From: JASLDZ01 sp964242625
GTDB taxonomy: Bacteria > Pseudomonadota > Alphaproteobacteria > Caulobacterales > Caulobacteraceae
Assembly (NCBI GenBank): GCA_964242625.1
Contig: CAXTAO010000001.1
Location: 248,001 to 312,000 of the forward strand
Length of the DNA stretch: 64,000 nt
Reading direction: 5' to 3'
Translations under genes and position numbers: made by a program
Shown here: one piece after another, positions 52,744-61,206 of the stretch
Layout of the letters: each line of letters opens with the position of its first letter
Numbering within the stretch: the stretch's first letter is position 1
Notes under the pieces: model-generated
Database searches by the model: none
What the model was told of the DNA's origin: nothing
The model's input: the letters and a program-made list of their open reading frames with translations, nothing else

Positions 52744-53517
52744 TCAATCGGTGGAGAACTGCTCGGCGAGGCTGCGCTCCTCTAGGCTTCGGCCCGCGTC
52801 GAACAGCATGGTGAGCCGCACGTCGCGCGTCTCCTGCACCTCCACGGTCTGCACGTCGCGCACTTCCGTATTGTCCGCGACGGCGCTGACCGACCGCTTC
52901 TCCGGCTCCAGCACCTCGATGAGCACCCGGGCGGTGTGCGGCAGGAGGGCGCCGCGCCAGCGGCGGGGGCGGAAGGCGCTGATGGGGGTGAGCGCGAGCA
53001 CTTCCGCGTTCAGCGGCACCACCGGGCCGTGCGCCGAGAGGTTGTAGGCCGAGGATCCTGCGGGCGTGGCGACCAGCACGCCGTCGCAGATCAGCTCGGG
53101 CAGGCGCGCCCGGCCGTCCACGGATATGCGCAGCTTGGCGGTCTGGCGCGTCTGCCGCAGGAGCGACACCTCGTTGATCGCCAGCGCCCGCCGCGACTCG
53201 CCCCCGGCGTCGCGGGTGGTCATCACCAGCGGGTGGATCACCGCGCGCTCCGCCGATGCGATCCGCGCGGGGAGGTCTTCGAGCGCAAAGTCGTTCATCA
53301 GAAAGCCGACTGAGCCGAAGTTCAGGCCGTAGATGGGCGTGCCGCGGTCGATATGGCGGTGCAGCACCTCCAGCATGAAACCGTCGCCGCCCAGCGCCAC
53401 GATCACGTCGGCCTCGGCCTCGGGCGCCTCGCCGTAGCGCGCGGCGAGCGCGTCCCGCGCGGCGGCGGCCTCCGGGCGATCGCTGGCGGTGAAGGCGAGG
53501 CGGGGGTCTACGCTCAC
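52744..53517 (-). CDS. nadK: NAD kinase
   Basis: Makes NADP from NAD and ATP, 257 aa. The ATP motif is GGDG (43-46) in VALGGDGFML; NEVSL and DGVLVATPAGSSAYNLSA bind NAD. It starts with GTG overlapping the stop of the upstream DUF2336-like gene (GTGA), so the two are translationally coupled. Confidence 0.95.
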   Translation of the reverse strand: MSVDPRLAFTASDRPEAAAARDALAARYGEAPEAEADVIVALGGDGFMLEVLHRHIDRGTPIYGLNFGSVGFLMNDFALEDLPARIASAERAVIHPLVMTTRDAGGESRRALAINEVSLLRQTRQTAKLRISVDGRARLPELICDGVLVATPAGSSAYNLSAHGPVVPLNAEVLALTPISAFRPRRWRGALLPHTARVLIEVLEPEKRSVSAVADNTEVRDVQTVEVQETRDVRLTMLFDAGRSLEERSLAEQFSTD

Positions 53518-54170
53518 GCCGGCGCGCCCGCGGCGCGGGCGCGCGCCGCCGCTTCGCCGGCCGAGAGCCGGAAGGCCGCCGCCACCGCCTCGGCCGTGCC
53601 GCGCCGCTCGCGCGGGCGGCCGTCGCCCAGCGCGCGCAGGTGCTCGACGACGGTCGGGTAGATGCTGCGGTCGACGCCCACCGCGCGCAGGGCGCAGGCG
53701 AGGTGCTCGGGCTCGGCCTTCACCGCGCGCTCCAGCTCCTCCCGGTCGAAGCCGCCCAGCGCGGCCAGGGCGGCGTGGAAGAGGTCGGGCCGCCCTTCGC
53801 GCAAGGCGCGCAGGAGGAGGCCGGGGCGCAGCTGGCCGGAGGCGGCGAGCTTATCCACCAGCCGTCGCTCGTCTGCCGCGCGATCACCACCGGGGGCGAA
53901 CTCGCGCAGGTCGGCGTAGGGGTCCTGGGGGAGGCGGGGCTCAGGCGGAGGCCGCGGCGCGAGCCAGTCAGCGTTGCCCAGCGCCTGGACGATGCGCTCG
54001 CGCGCGCCCGCGCCTCCGACGTCGGCCGCGGCGGCGAGCAACTGGTTCAGTTCTCGCGCCTCCGGCCCGCCCGGCGTGGGGCGAGCCGCGCGGCACAGGG
54101 CGAGGATCGCTCCCAGCTGATCGGCCTGGGGCGTAGCAGGAAGTTCGCGCGAGGCGGCGGCGTCGGCCAT
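53514..54170 (-). CDS. DUF2336-like half-length protein
   Basis: A 218-aa helical protein related to the C-terminal half of the DUF2336 protein encoded at 51129-52262. The motif QLRPGLLLRALREGRPDLF parallels LTPSLLLRALAHGHMGF, and both are followed by a leucine-rich LAAL/LAGL segment and a Tyr/His-containing end. The N-terminal 90 residues are Pro/Ala-rich. It is translated together with nadK. I chose the ATG at 54170; a GTG seven codons earlier is possible. Confidence 0.65.
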   Translation of the reverse strand: MADAAASRELPATPQADQLGAILALCRAARPTPGGPEARELNQLLAAAADVGGAGARERIVQALGNADWLAPRPPPEPRLPQDPYADLREFAPGGDRAADERRLVDKLAASGQLRPGLLLRALREGRPDLFHAALAALGGFDREELERAVKAEPEHLACALRAVGVDRSIYPTVVEHLRALGDGRPRERRGTAEAVAAAFRLSAGEAAARARAAGAPA

Positions 54171-54240
54171 GGGCTCCGGAGGGGAACGCACGCCCAGACT
54201 CGGCGTCCTCCGGTGAAAACGAGATTAAGCGCGACACGAT

Positions 54241-54262
54241 CCCTCGCTTGACGGGGCGAGGG
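54241..54262. promoter_or_regulatory. Inverted repeat between divergent genes
   Basis: CCCTCGC-TTGACGGG-GCGAGGG, a 7-bp dyad whose loop contains TTGACGG, lies between the divergent starts of the DUF2336-like/nadK unit and the class II aldolase gene. It is a plausible operator or promoter element for either side; no -10 can be assigned with confidence. Confidence 0.3.
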
Positions 54263-54301
54263 CGCTGACGGACCGTCGCTCGACAGAGTGCGGAGTTCGT
54301 C

Positions 54302-55096
54302 ATGGCGGACGGCGGCGGACAGTCCGGCGGTCTCAAGGGCCGGGTCAGCGAGGCGGAGTGGACCGCGCGGGTCGAGCTCGCCGCGGTGTATCGGCTGATC
54401 GCCCTGCACGGCTGGGACGACGCGATCTTCACCCACGTCTCCATGCGCGTGCCCCACGCCGAGGGGGAGGAGGGCGGCCCCGAGCACTTCCTGATCAATC
54501 CCTACGGCGTCTTCTTCGAGGAGATGACCGCCTCGGCGCTGGTCAAGGTGGACCTGCAGGGGACGGTCGTGTCGCCCACGACCTCCTTCATCAACCCGGC
54601 GGGGTTCACCATCCACTCGGCGGTGCACGCGGCGCGCCACGACGTGGCGTGCGTCATGCACCTTCACACCGATAGCGGGGTGGGCGTCTCGGCCCAGGCG
54701 CACGGCCTCCTGCCGCTCGGGCAGAACGCGCTGATCGTGCTGCCGCAGCTCGCCTACCACGACTACGAGGGCATAGCGCTCAACCTCGACGAGCGCGAGC
54801 GGCTGGTCGCCAACCTCGGCGACCGCTCGCTGATGCTCTTGAGGAACCACGGCACGCTGGCGACGGGCCGGACCGCGGCCGAGGCCTGGCTCGGCATGTA
54901 CTTCCTCGAGAAGGCCTGCGCCCAGCAGGTGGCCGCCCTCTCCGCCGGCCGCGACGGCGTGCTCTCCGCGCCGGACGAGGCGGTGGAGGAGGTGCGCGGG
55001 CAGACGCGCGGCGGAGGCCCCGCGCTGGTCGCGGCGCTGGCCTGGCCCGGCCTCCTGCGCCGGCTCGACCGCCACCTGCCCGGCTACGACGCCTGA
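54302..55096 (+). CDS. Class II aldolase/adducin family protein
   Basis: A 264-aa protein of the fuculose-aldolase fold. Zinc ligands are H120 and H122 (HLHTDSG) and H183 (RNHGTL); the N-terminal segment WDDAIFTHVSMR and FLINPYGVFFEEM fit the family. It lacks sugar-phosphate cues, and in alphaproteobacteria many such proteins remain without a known substrate. The next gene starts 5 bases after the stop with GTG. Confidence 0.88.
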   Translation: MADGGGQSGGLKGRVSEAEWTARVELAAVYRLIALHGWDDAIFTHVSMRVPHAEGEEGGPEHFLINPYGVFFEEMTASALVKVDLQGTVVSPTTSFINPAGFTIHSAVHAARHDVACVMHLHTDSGVGVSAQAHGLLPLGQNALIVLPQLAYHDYEGIALNLDERERLVANLGDRSLMLLRNHGTLATGRTAAEAWLGMYFLEKACAQQVAALSAGRDGVLSAPDEAVEEVRGQTRGGGPALVAALAWPGLLRRLDRHLPGYDA

Positions 55097-55101
55097 CGGC
55101 C

Positions 55102-55875
55102 GTGCGGCTCGCGGTTGGCGCGTCGCTGGCGGCCGCCGCGTGCTTGCTCATCGCCGGGCGCGCCGCCGCGGGCGCGTGGGGGCAGCCCGCCGGCGAGACG
55201 CTCGCCATCCTCAAGTTCGAGGGCGCCGACGCGGGGGAGGCCTTCGACCACCGCGGCGAGCGCACGCCTTTTGCGCACCTGCGCGACGACGACGTGGCGC
55301 TCTACGTCGAGCACGGGCTCACCTCGCGCCTGACCTTCGTGGGCCAGGCGGGCTACACGGGGGGCGAGGACCAGTTCATCCACTACTCGGGCGTCGGCCC
55401 CACGCGCTTCGGCCTGCAGTACGCGTTGGGCGTGTGGGGCGGCGGGCGGACGACAGCCAGCCTCTATGTCGGCGCCATCGCGCCGGGGCAGGGGCGCAAC
55501 GCCGAGTACGCCCTGCCCGACCAGGGCGACTGGGCGGGCGAGGTGCGCCTCCTCGTCGGCCACAGCTGGGGCTGGCGCGGGCGCAACCTATTCGTCGAGG
55601 GCGAGGCGGCGCGCCTCGTACGCTCCGAGCTCGCCGACGAGACGCGGGTGGATTTGACCGCGGGCGCCGAGAGCGGGCCGTGGCTCGTGCTCGTGCAGAG
55701 CTACGCCGGCCAGGCCGACTATGATCCGGTCAGCCCGCGCTGGCTCAAGGTCGAGTCGACGCTCGTGCGGCGGCTCGGCCGCTGGCGGGTGCAGGGCGGC
55801 TGGCGCGAGACGGTGGCGGGCCGGCTCACCCCGGCCGACGGCGGGCCGGTCGTGGCGGTGTGGCGGCGGTTCTAG
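55102..55875 (+). CDS. Exported protein, probable outer-membrane beta-barrel
   Basis: A 257-aa protein of unknown family with a signal peptide (ACLLIAGRAAAGAW). The mature part shows alternating polar and aromatic strands (LTFVGQAGYTGGE; RFGLQYALGVWG; EVRLLVGHSWGWRGRNLFVEGEA is one such region) and ends in VAVWRRF, a C-terminal Phe typical of barrels folded by BamA. The start is a GTG 5 bases after the aldolase stop. It overlaps the convergent cytochrome gene by 4 bases. Homology to XagA-like proteins is possible. Confidence 0.6.
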   Translation: MRLAVGASLAAAACLLIAGRAAAGAWGQPAGETLAILKFEGADAGEAFDHRGERTPFAHLRDDDVALYVEHGLTSRLTFVGQAGYTGGEDQFIHYSGVGPTRFGLQYALGVWGGGRTTASLYVGAIAPGQGRNAEYALPDQGDWAGEVRLLVGHSWGWRGRNLFVEGEAARLVRSELADETRVDLTAGAESGPWLVLVQSYAGQADYDPVSPRWLKVESTLVRRLGRWRVQGGWRETVAGRLTPADGGPVVAVWRRF

Positions 55876-56330
55876 GAACTCGTCACGCGCAGATAGGCGA
55901 TGACGTCGCGGCGGTCGGCGTCGTCGTGCAGGCCGTAGAAGCTCATCTTGGTGCCGGGGACGGCGGCGCGCGGGTCGCGCAGCCAGTGGTCGAGCCGAGG
56001 CGCGTCCCAGGTCCAGCCGGTCGCCTTCAGCGCGGAGGAGTAGGCGTAGCCGGGCTTCAACCCGGCGCGCCGTCCCCAGACGCCGTGCAGGTTTGGGCCC
56101 GTCATGTCCGGCCCGCCCGCGACGATGACATGGCACGAGCGGCACAGCGCGAAGTGCAGCTCGCCGTTCCTGAGGTCGGCGTGGGCGTAGGCGGGCGGCA
56201 AGGTCGCCAGGAGCGCCGCCTGCGCGGCGGTGGGCGTGGCCGGAGAGGCGGAAGCGGCGGGCGCGGGCGAGCGTCCGCAAGCGCCGACGGACAGGCCGGC
56301 GGCCAGGATCGCGAGGGGGAGCGGGCGCAT
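55872..56330 (-). CDS. Class I c-type cytochrome, predicted lipoprotein
   Basis: A 152-aa small monoheme cytochrome. The signal peptide ends in a lipobox VGAC (C18), followed by a Pro/Ala linker. Heme attaches at CRSCH (63-67) and the distal ligand is M129 in GTKMSF. The pattern GPNLHGVWGRRAG..YSSALKATG..W matches cytochrome c2-like proteins. It would be anchored to a membrane facing the periplasm and shuttle electrons. It lies 6 bases downstream of the phosphopantetheinyl transferase gene on the same strand. Confidence 0.92.
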   Translation of the reverse strand: MRPLPLAILAAGLSVGACGRSPAPAASASPATPTAAQAALLATLPPAYAHADLRNGELHFALCRSCHVIVAGGPDMTGPNLHGVWGRRAGLKPGYAYSSALKATGWTWDAPRLDHWLRDPRAAVPGTKMSFYGLHDDADRRDVIAYLRVTSS

Positions 56331-56336
56331 GGCCGC

Positions 56337-57065
56337 TTACACCGCGACGGACGCCCGGTCGCAACCGGCGGGGGGCAGGACGACGGCCGCAACGACGAGC
56401 GCGCCCGCGGGCCGCAGCTCGACCTCCGCCTCGCCCCAGGGGCCGTGCACCTTTGCACGTTGCGCGTCGAGGAGCCGGGCCGAGATCGCGTGTGCGCCTT
56501 CCAGTCCCGCGCCGGTCGCCTTGAGGCAGGCCTCCCGCGCCGCCCACAGCCGCGCGAAGCGGAGGGCGGTCTCGTCCGGCGAGGCGGCGCGCGCCGCCGC
56601 CCGTTCCGCCGCGGGCAGGAGATCTAGCGGGGCGGGCGAGGTCGGCGCCTCGAGATCGACGCCCACGGGCGAGGCCGCGATCGCCAGCGCCGCCCAGCCG
56701 TCGCGGCGCGCCACGGCGGCGTGGAGCGGGCGCGGCGCGCGGATCAGCGGGCGGCCGCCGGGCTCGCGCGCCGCCTCGACCCCGTCGGGGGCGACGCCCA
56801 GCACGTCCGCCGCCAGGACGCGCAGGAGGAGCCGGCGCCGCAACCGCTCGGCCCCCCGCGCCTCGCCCGCGTGCAGCGCCGCGTCGGCGAGGTCGGCGGC
56901 GGTGGGGCGTACGCGGCGGAGCGCTTCGGCGGCGATCGCGCCGGCCGGCTCGACCAGCCACACCCGCGCCTCGCCCGGCGCGAGCGGCCCCGCGTCCGCT
57001 GCGTCGACCCAGCGGATCAGGCGGGCGGCCCGGCGCGGGCGGGACGGGCGGGCGAGCCCTCCCAA
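56337..57065 (-). CDS. 4'-phosphopantetheinyl transferase, Sfp type
   Basis: A 242-aa enzyme that loads the phosphopantetheine arm onto carrier proteins. Its Mg-binding motif is VGVDLE (134-139) and the second motif WAAREACLKATG has Arg in place of the usual Lys of WxxKEA. The frame begins at a TTG at 57065 inside the 3' end of the NRPS gene (49-base overlap); a GTG at 56963 would remove the overlap but cut into the fold. Gene overlap and function both point to the adjacent NRPS carrier domain as substrate. Confidence 0.87.
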   Translation of the reverse strand: MGGLARPSRPRRAARLIRWVDAADAGPLAPGEARVWLVEPAGAIAAEALRRVRPTAADLADAALHAGEARGAERLRRRLLLRVLAADVLGVAPDGVEAAREPGGRPLIRAPRPLHAAVARRDGWAALAIAASPVGVDLEAPTSPAPLDLLPAAERAAARAASPDETALRFARLWAAREACLKATGAGLEGAHAISARLLDAQRAKVHGPWGEAEVELRPAGALVVAAVVLPPAGCDRASVAV

Positions 57066-60000
57066 GAGGTGCCGGCGGGCAGGACCTCGCCCTTCATCAG
57101 GACCGACAAGTCGCCCAGCATGGCGTCCGCCTCGATCCGCCCGTCGTAGAGCACGACGGAGAGCGAGCCCACCGTCGCGCGGTCGCCGACCTCGACGGGC
57201 GCGACCTTCATCACCCGGTCCTCGAAGAGGTGCGTCTGCAGCCCGGCGTTCTCATTCAGCGCAGCGTCGTCGCCGACGCTCACGAGGTCGTGCTCGGTGA
57301 TGTCGGTGGTGTCGGTGAACACGCGCCGGCCGATGCGGCAGCCCATCAGCCGCAGGAAGACGTTGATGTACGGCGTCCCCCGCAGCGGCTCGAGGAGGAG
57401 AGGCACCGCCAGGTTCTCGTAGGTGGAGGTCACGAGCTCGGTGCGCCACACGAAGGTCGACCAGAGCGGTGCGGTGCGCGGGCGGTAGCGCCCGGCCACC
57501 AGCCACTTCAGCGCGATCACGAACGCCCCCGCCGCGCCGCAGAAGGTCATGTAGAGGAAGGGGAAGGAGACGATGATCTCCAGAGCGGCGTAGCGGTCGT
57601 CGGAGAGGTCGCCGATCACCGTCAGAAGCAGGCTGAAGAGCGACAGGAAGACGGTGAGCGACAGCGTCACCCGCACGAACTCGATGGCGAGCCGCGTAGC
57701 GATCAGCCGCTTGGAGGGGCGGAAGCGCGAGCCCTCGTCGAACACCGCCACCACCTGGCGGTGGGGCAGGCGGATGGCGGGCGAGCCGAACCAGGTGGAG
57801 CCGGGCTCCAGCGCGCGGGCCGGGTCTTCCGGCGGCTTGGACAGGACGCCGATCAGGACCTCGTCGCCAAGGTCCGTGCCCGTGGGGATCAGCCCCGAGT
57901 TGCCGACGAAGGTGCGCCGTCCGACGCGCGTCGTCTCCAGCCGCAGGACGCCGGGCTCGACGCGCGCCGCGCCGAGCACAACGCCATCGGCGATGAAGCT
58001 CTCCGCGCCGATGTCGAGGAGGTCGGGCACGACGGAGGTGGCGGTGGAGATCTCGGCGCGCTCGCCGATGCGCGCGCCCATCAGCCGGTACCAGGGCCGC
58101 ACGTAGAGCGTCGCATAGATCGGGTGCAGGAGCTCGAGCGCGAGCTGGCCCAGCTGCCGCACGAACCAGAAGCGGACGTAGAACCAGCTCCAGATCGGGT
58201 ACACGCCGGGCTTCACCCGACCCAGGAGCGTCCACTTCACCCCCGCGGTGAGGAGGCACATGAGTACGACATAGGCCAGCGCCAGAAGCGGGGTGATAGC
58301 GATGTAGAGGTAGTCCGAGGTCGCCCAGTCGATCTCGATCAGCGCGATCAGCCCGGGCGCGATGGGGATCACCGCCGCCAGCGGCAGGAGCGGGGCGGCG
58401 ACGAGGAGCCCTAGGGTCACCAGCGCGCGGCGCAGGGCCGAGGGCCGCGGCGGCTCGGCGCGCGCGGAGGCGGGGCCGCGGCGCACGCAGGGCGAGCCCG
58501 TCCACACCTCGCCCGCCGGCACGCTCTCGCCCGCGGGCAGGAGCGACAGGTCCTCCAGCACGGCGCCGTCGCCCAGGCGCGAGTCGCGGCTGAGCACGGC
58601 CATGGCCCCCACCTCGGCCCGTGCGCCGACCTCGACGGTCCCCAGCCGCAGCCGGCCGCGCTCGACGCCGGTGGTGGCGAACTGGGCGCCGTCGGCCACG
58701 ATCGCCTCGTCGCCGATGGTGACGAGGTCGGGCGCGTCGAACTGGTCGAGGCCCAAAAAGGCGCCGCGCCCCACCTTCGCGCCAAGGAGGCGGTAGTAAA
58801 TCCGCATCAGCGGCGTGCCGGAGAGGTACTGCACGGGGATGGTCGACAGGAACCGCCGCGTGAACCACCAGCGGAAGTAGTACGACCCCCAGAGGGGATA
58901 GTCGCCGGCCTTGTAGCGGCCGATCACCACCCACTTCACCGCGATGGAGAAGAGAATCATCGCCGGCGGCATGATCACGAAGGCGCCCGCGCCGACCCAC
59001 AGCGCCTGCAGCCGGCCGATCACCCCGGCGTAGTAGGTGTAGGCGAGGTAAGGCAGCATCCACTGCAGCCCGGCGAAGGCGAATATCGGCACGAGCGCCG
59101 CGGTCTGGGCGGCGATGCACAGGGTGCGCCGGCGGTTGCTGGCCGGCAGGAAGGGCCCGTCCACCCGCGCGGTCTCGGCCCCCGCCGCCTCCAGCCGGAC
59201 GGCCAGCGCGCGGATGGTGGGCGCGGCGTAGAGGTCCTGGATGGATATGGCGCGCAAGGACGGCAGGGTGCGCGCGATCGACACCATGCGCGCGGCGCGC
59301 AGCGAGTGGCCGCCCAGGTCCTCGAAGAAATCGTCGACGACGCTGACGGGCGCGGGGTCGAACACCTGGCGCCAGGCCTCGTGCAGCTGGCTCTCCAGGA
59401 GAGTGGCCGGCGGCTCGATCTCGCGCTGGGCGGGGGCGACGTGCTCCGGCTTGGGCAACGCCTTGCGGTCCACCTTGCCGGAGACGAGCGTGGGCAGGGC
59501 GTCGCGCGTCTCGTACACCGCGGGGCGCATGTAGGCGGGCAGGCGTTCGCGCACCGCCGCCTTGACGCGCTCGACGTCGATCGCGGCGCCCGCGCGGGGC
59601 GTCACGAAGGCCGCCAGAAGCTGTGCGCCGTCGGCCTCCTCGTAGAGGTTCACCACCGCCTGGGCGACCGCGGGGTCTTCGGCGACCACGCTCTCGATCT
59701 CGCCCAGCTCCACGCGGTAGCCGCGGATCTTCACCTGGGTGTCGATGCGGCCCAGGAAGTCGATCTCGCCGTTGGCGTCGATGCGCACGAGGTCGCCCGA
59801 GCGGTAGACGAAGGCCGGCCGCCCGTCGGGGCCGGCGAACGGCGCGTGCAGGAACTTCTGCGCGGTGAGGTCGTCGCGGTTGATGTAGCCGGGGCCGACG
59901 CCCGGACCGCCCAGCACGAGCTCGCCTTCCGTGCCGTCCGGCACGGGCCGCAGCGCCTCGTCCACCACCCAGCCCAGGTAGCCGGGCAGGGGCGTGCCGA

Positions 60001-61036
60001 TGGTGACGGGCCGGTCGGGCTGGAGCTCGACCCAGGTGGCGGTGACCGTGGTCTCCGTCGGGCCGTAGGTGTTGAGGAGGCGTCGGCCGGGCAGCATCCA
60101 GCGCCGCGCGAGCTCGGGCGGGCAGGCCTCGCCGCCCAGGTTGATGATCCGCGCCGACGGCACGTCGCGGTCCATCACCGCCAGGAGCGAGGGCACCGCG
60201 TGCCAGACGGTGACGCCCGCGTGCGCCAGCGCGCCCGCCATGTCCGGCCCCGCCTTGGCCAGGAGCTCGGAGCCGGCCAGAACCTCGGCGCCCGCGAACC
60301 AGCCCGTCCACATGGTCTCGACCGACATGTCGAACGCCAGGGAGAAGCCGCCGAACACCCGGTCCTCGCAGCTCAGATCCAGGATCGCGCTCTCCGACCG
60401 CACGAGGTGGCAGATGTTGCGCTGGAGGATGCGCACGCCCTTGGGCCGGCCGGTCGAGCCGGAGGTGTAGATGACGTACGCCTCGTCGTCCGGTGTCGCG
60501 CCGGTGTCGGCGCGCGTCAGCGGCTGGGGCGGCTGGGCGGCTATGTCGCCCAGCTCCTCGTCGAGCGCCACGAGCGCGCGGCCCGGCGCCTCGAACGCGG
60601 CGGCGCGCTCGGCCAGGGTGACGACGGCGCGCACAGCGGCGTCGGCGGCCACGAAGTCGGCCCGGTCCTGCGGGAAGCCCCAGTCGACGGGGACGTAGGA
60701 CGCTCCCGCCTCCAACACGCCCAGGATCGCCATGTAGGCGTCGAGCCCGCGCGGCACGCACAGGAGCACCCGGTCTCCGCGCGCGACGCCCTTGGCGCGG
60801 AGGTGACGCGCGAACTGGGCGGCGCGGCCGCGCAGCTCGGCGTAGGACCAGCACGCCTTGCGGCCCGCCTCGGGGTCGAGGTCGATCGCGCGTAGCGCCC
60901 GCCGCTCGGGCCAGCGCCGCGCGGATGCGGCGAAGATCTCATGGAGGAGCTCGTCGCGGGCGTAGGGCTCGGCCGGCGCGCGCGCGGGTTCGATCCGAAG
61001 CGGCGGGGGCTGATGGAGGAGGGTCTCGGCGAGCAC
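57017..61036 (-). CDS. Pls/PosA-like single-module membrane NRPS
   Basis: A 1339-aa synthetase. The adenylation domain (about 25-525) has YTSGSTGRPKG, NTYGPTETTV, YRSGDLVRI and VSGKVDRKAL. The carrier domain has S578 in DLGGHSLRA. No condensation or thioesterase domain is present. Instead the C-terminal 700 residues hold three copies of a module: membrane helices, a KW..GR motif (K at 701, 934, 1177) and a hexapeptide-like beta-helix ending in WxGSP (W at 845, 1082, 1325). This is the architecture of the epsilon-poly-lysine synthetase Pls, which makes a homopolymer by iterative coupling. The start is a GTG. The monomer is not deduced. Confidence 0.92.
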   Translation of the reverse strand: MLAETLLHQPPPLRIEPARAPAEPYARDELLHEIFAASARRWPERRALRAIDLDPEAGRKACWSYAELRGRAAQFARHLRAKGVARGDRVLLCVPRGLDAYMAILGVLEAGASYVPVDWGFPQDRADFVAADAAVRAVVTLAERAAAFEAPGRALVALDEELGDIAAQPPQPLTRADTGATPDDEAYVIYTSGSTGRPKGVRILQRNICHLVRSESAILDLSCEDRVFGGFSLAFDMSVETMWTGWFAGAEVLAGSELLAKAGPDMAGALAHAGVTVWHAVPSLLAVMDRDVPSARIINLGGEACPPELARRWMLPGRRLLNTYGPTETTVTATWVELQPDRPVTIGTPLPGYLGWVVDEALRPVPDGTEGELVLGGPGVGPGYINRDDLTAQKFLHAPFAGPDGRPAFVYRSGDLVRIDANGEIDFLGRIDTQVKIRGYRVELGEIESVVAEDPAVAQAVVNLYEEADGAQLLAAFVTPRAGAAIDVERVKAAVRERLPAYMRPAVYETRDALPTLVSGKVDRKALPKPEHVAPAQREIEPPATLLESQLHEAWRQVFDPAPVSVVDDFFEDLGGHSLRAARMVSIARTLPSLRAISIQDLYAAPTIRALAVRLEAAGAETARVDGPFLPASNRRRTLCIAAQTAALVPIFAFAGLQWMLPYLAYTYYAGVIGRLQALWVGAGAFVIMPPAMILFSIAVKWVVIGRYKAGDYPLWGSYYFRWWFTRRFLSTIPVQYLSGTPLMRIYYRLLGAKVGRGAFLGLDQFDAPDLVTIGDEAIVADGAQFATTGVERGRLRLGTVEVGARAEVGAMAVLSRDSRLGDGAVLEDLSLLPAGESVPAGEVWTGSPCVRRGPASARAEPPRPSALRRALVTLGLLVAAPLLPLAAVIPIAPGLIALIEIDWATSDYLYIAITPLLALAYVVLMCLLTAGVKWTLLGRVKPGVYPIWSWFYVRFWFVRQLGQLALELLHPIYATLYVRPWYRLMGARIGERAEISTATSVVPDLLDIGAESFIADGVVLGAARVEPGVLRLETTRVGRRTFVGNSGLIPTGTDLGDEVLIGVLSKPPEDPARALEPGSTWFGSPAIRLPHRQVVAVFDEGSRFRPSKRLIATRLAIEFVRVTLSLTVFLSLFSLLLTVIGDLSDDRYAALEIIVSFPFLYMTFCGAAGAFVIALKWLVAGRYRPRTAPLWSTFVWRTELVTSTYENLAVPLLLEPLRGTPYINVFLRLMGCRIGRRVFTDTTDITEHDLVSVGDDAALNENAGLQTHLFEDRVMKVAPVEVGDRATVGSLSVVLYDGRIEADAMLGDLSVLMKGEVLPAGTSWEGSPARPARAGPPA

Positions 61037-61206
61037 GGGAACTCTGGGCGGCGGCGGGCGCGAGCGTTAGCCCGCCCGCGTCCTTCTAGCAGCTTACGAG
61101 CGTGTGAGATGCGTTGCGCCGTCGATACGGTTGGGCCAACACTCGCCACAGTCGCGCGGGCGCAAGACCGGCGGACTAGGGACGAACCGGCTCGAGGAGT
61201 CCGCCT

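Noticed and set aside
57252..60854. 1200-codon open frame on the minus strand inside the NRPS gene
   Set aside because: It is an alternative frame of the same strand as the NRPS, with Arg/Pro/Ala-rich nonsense sequence; the NRPS frame has all adenylation and carrier motifs.
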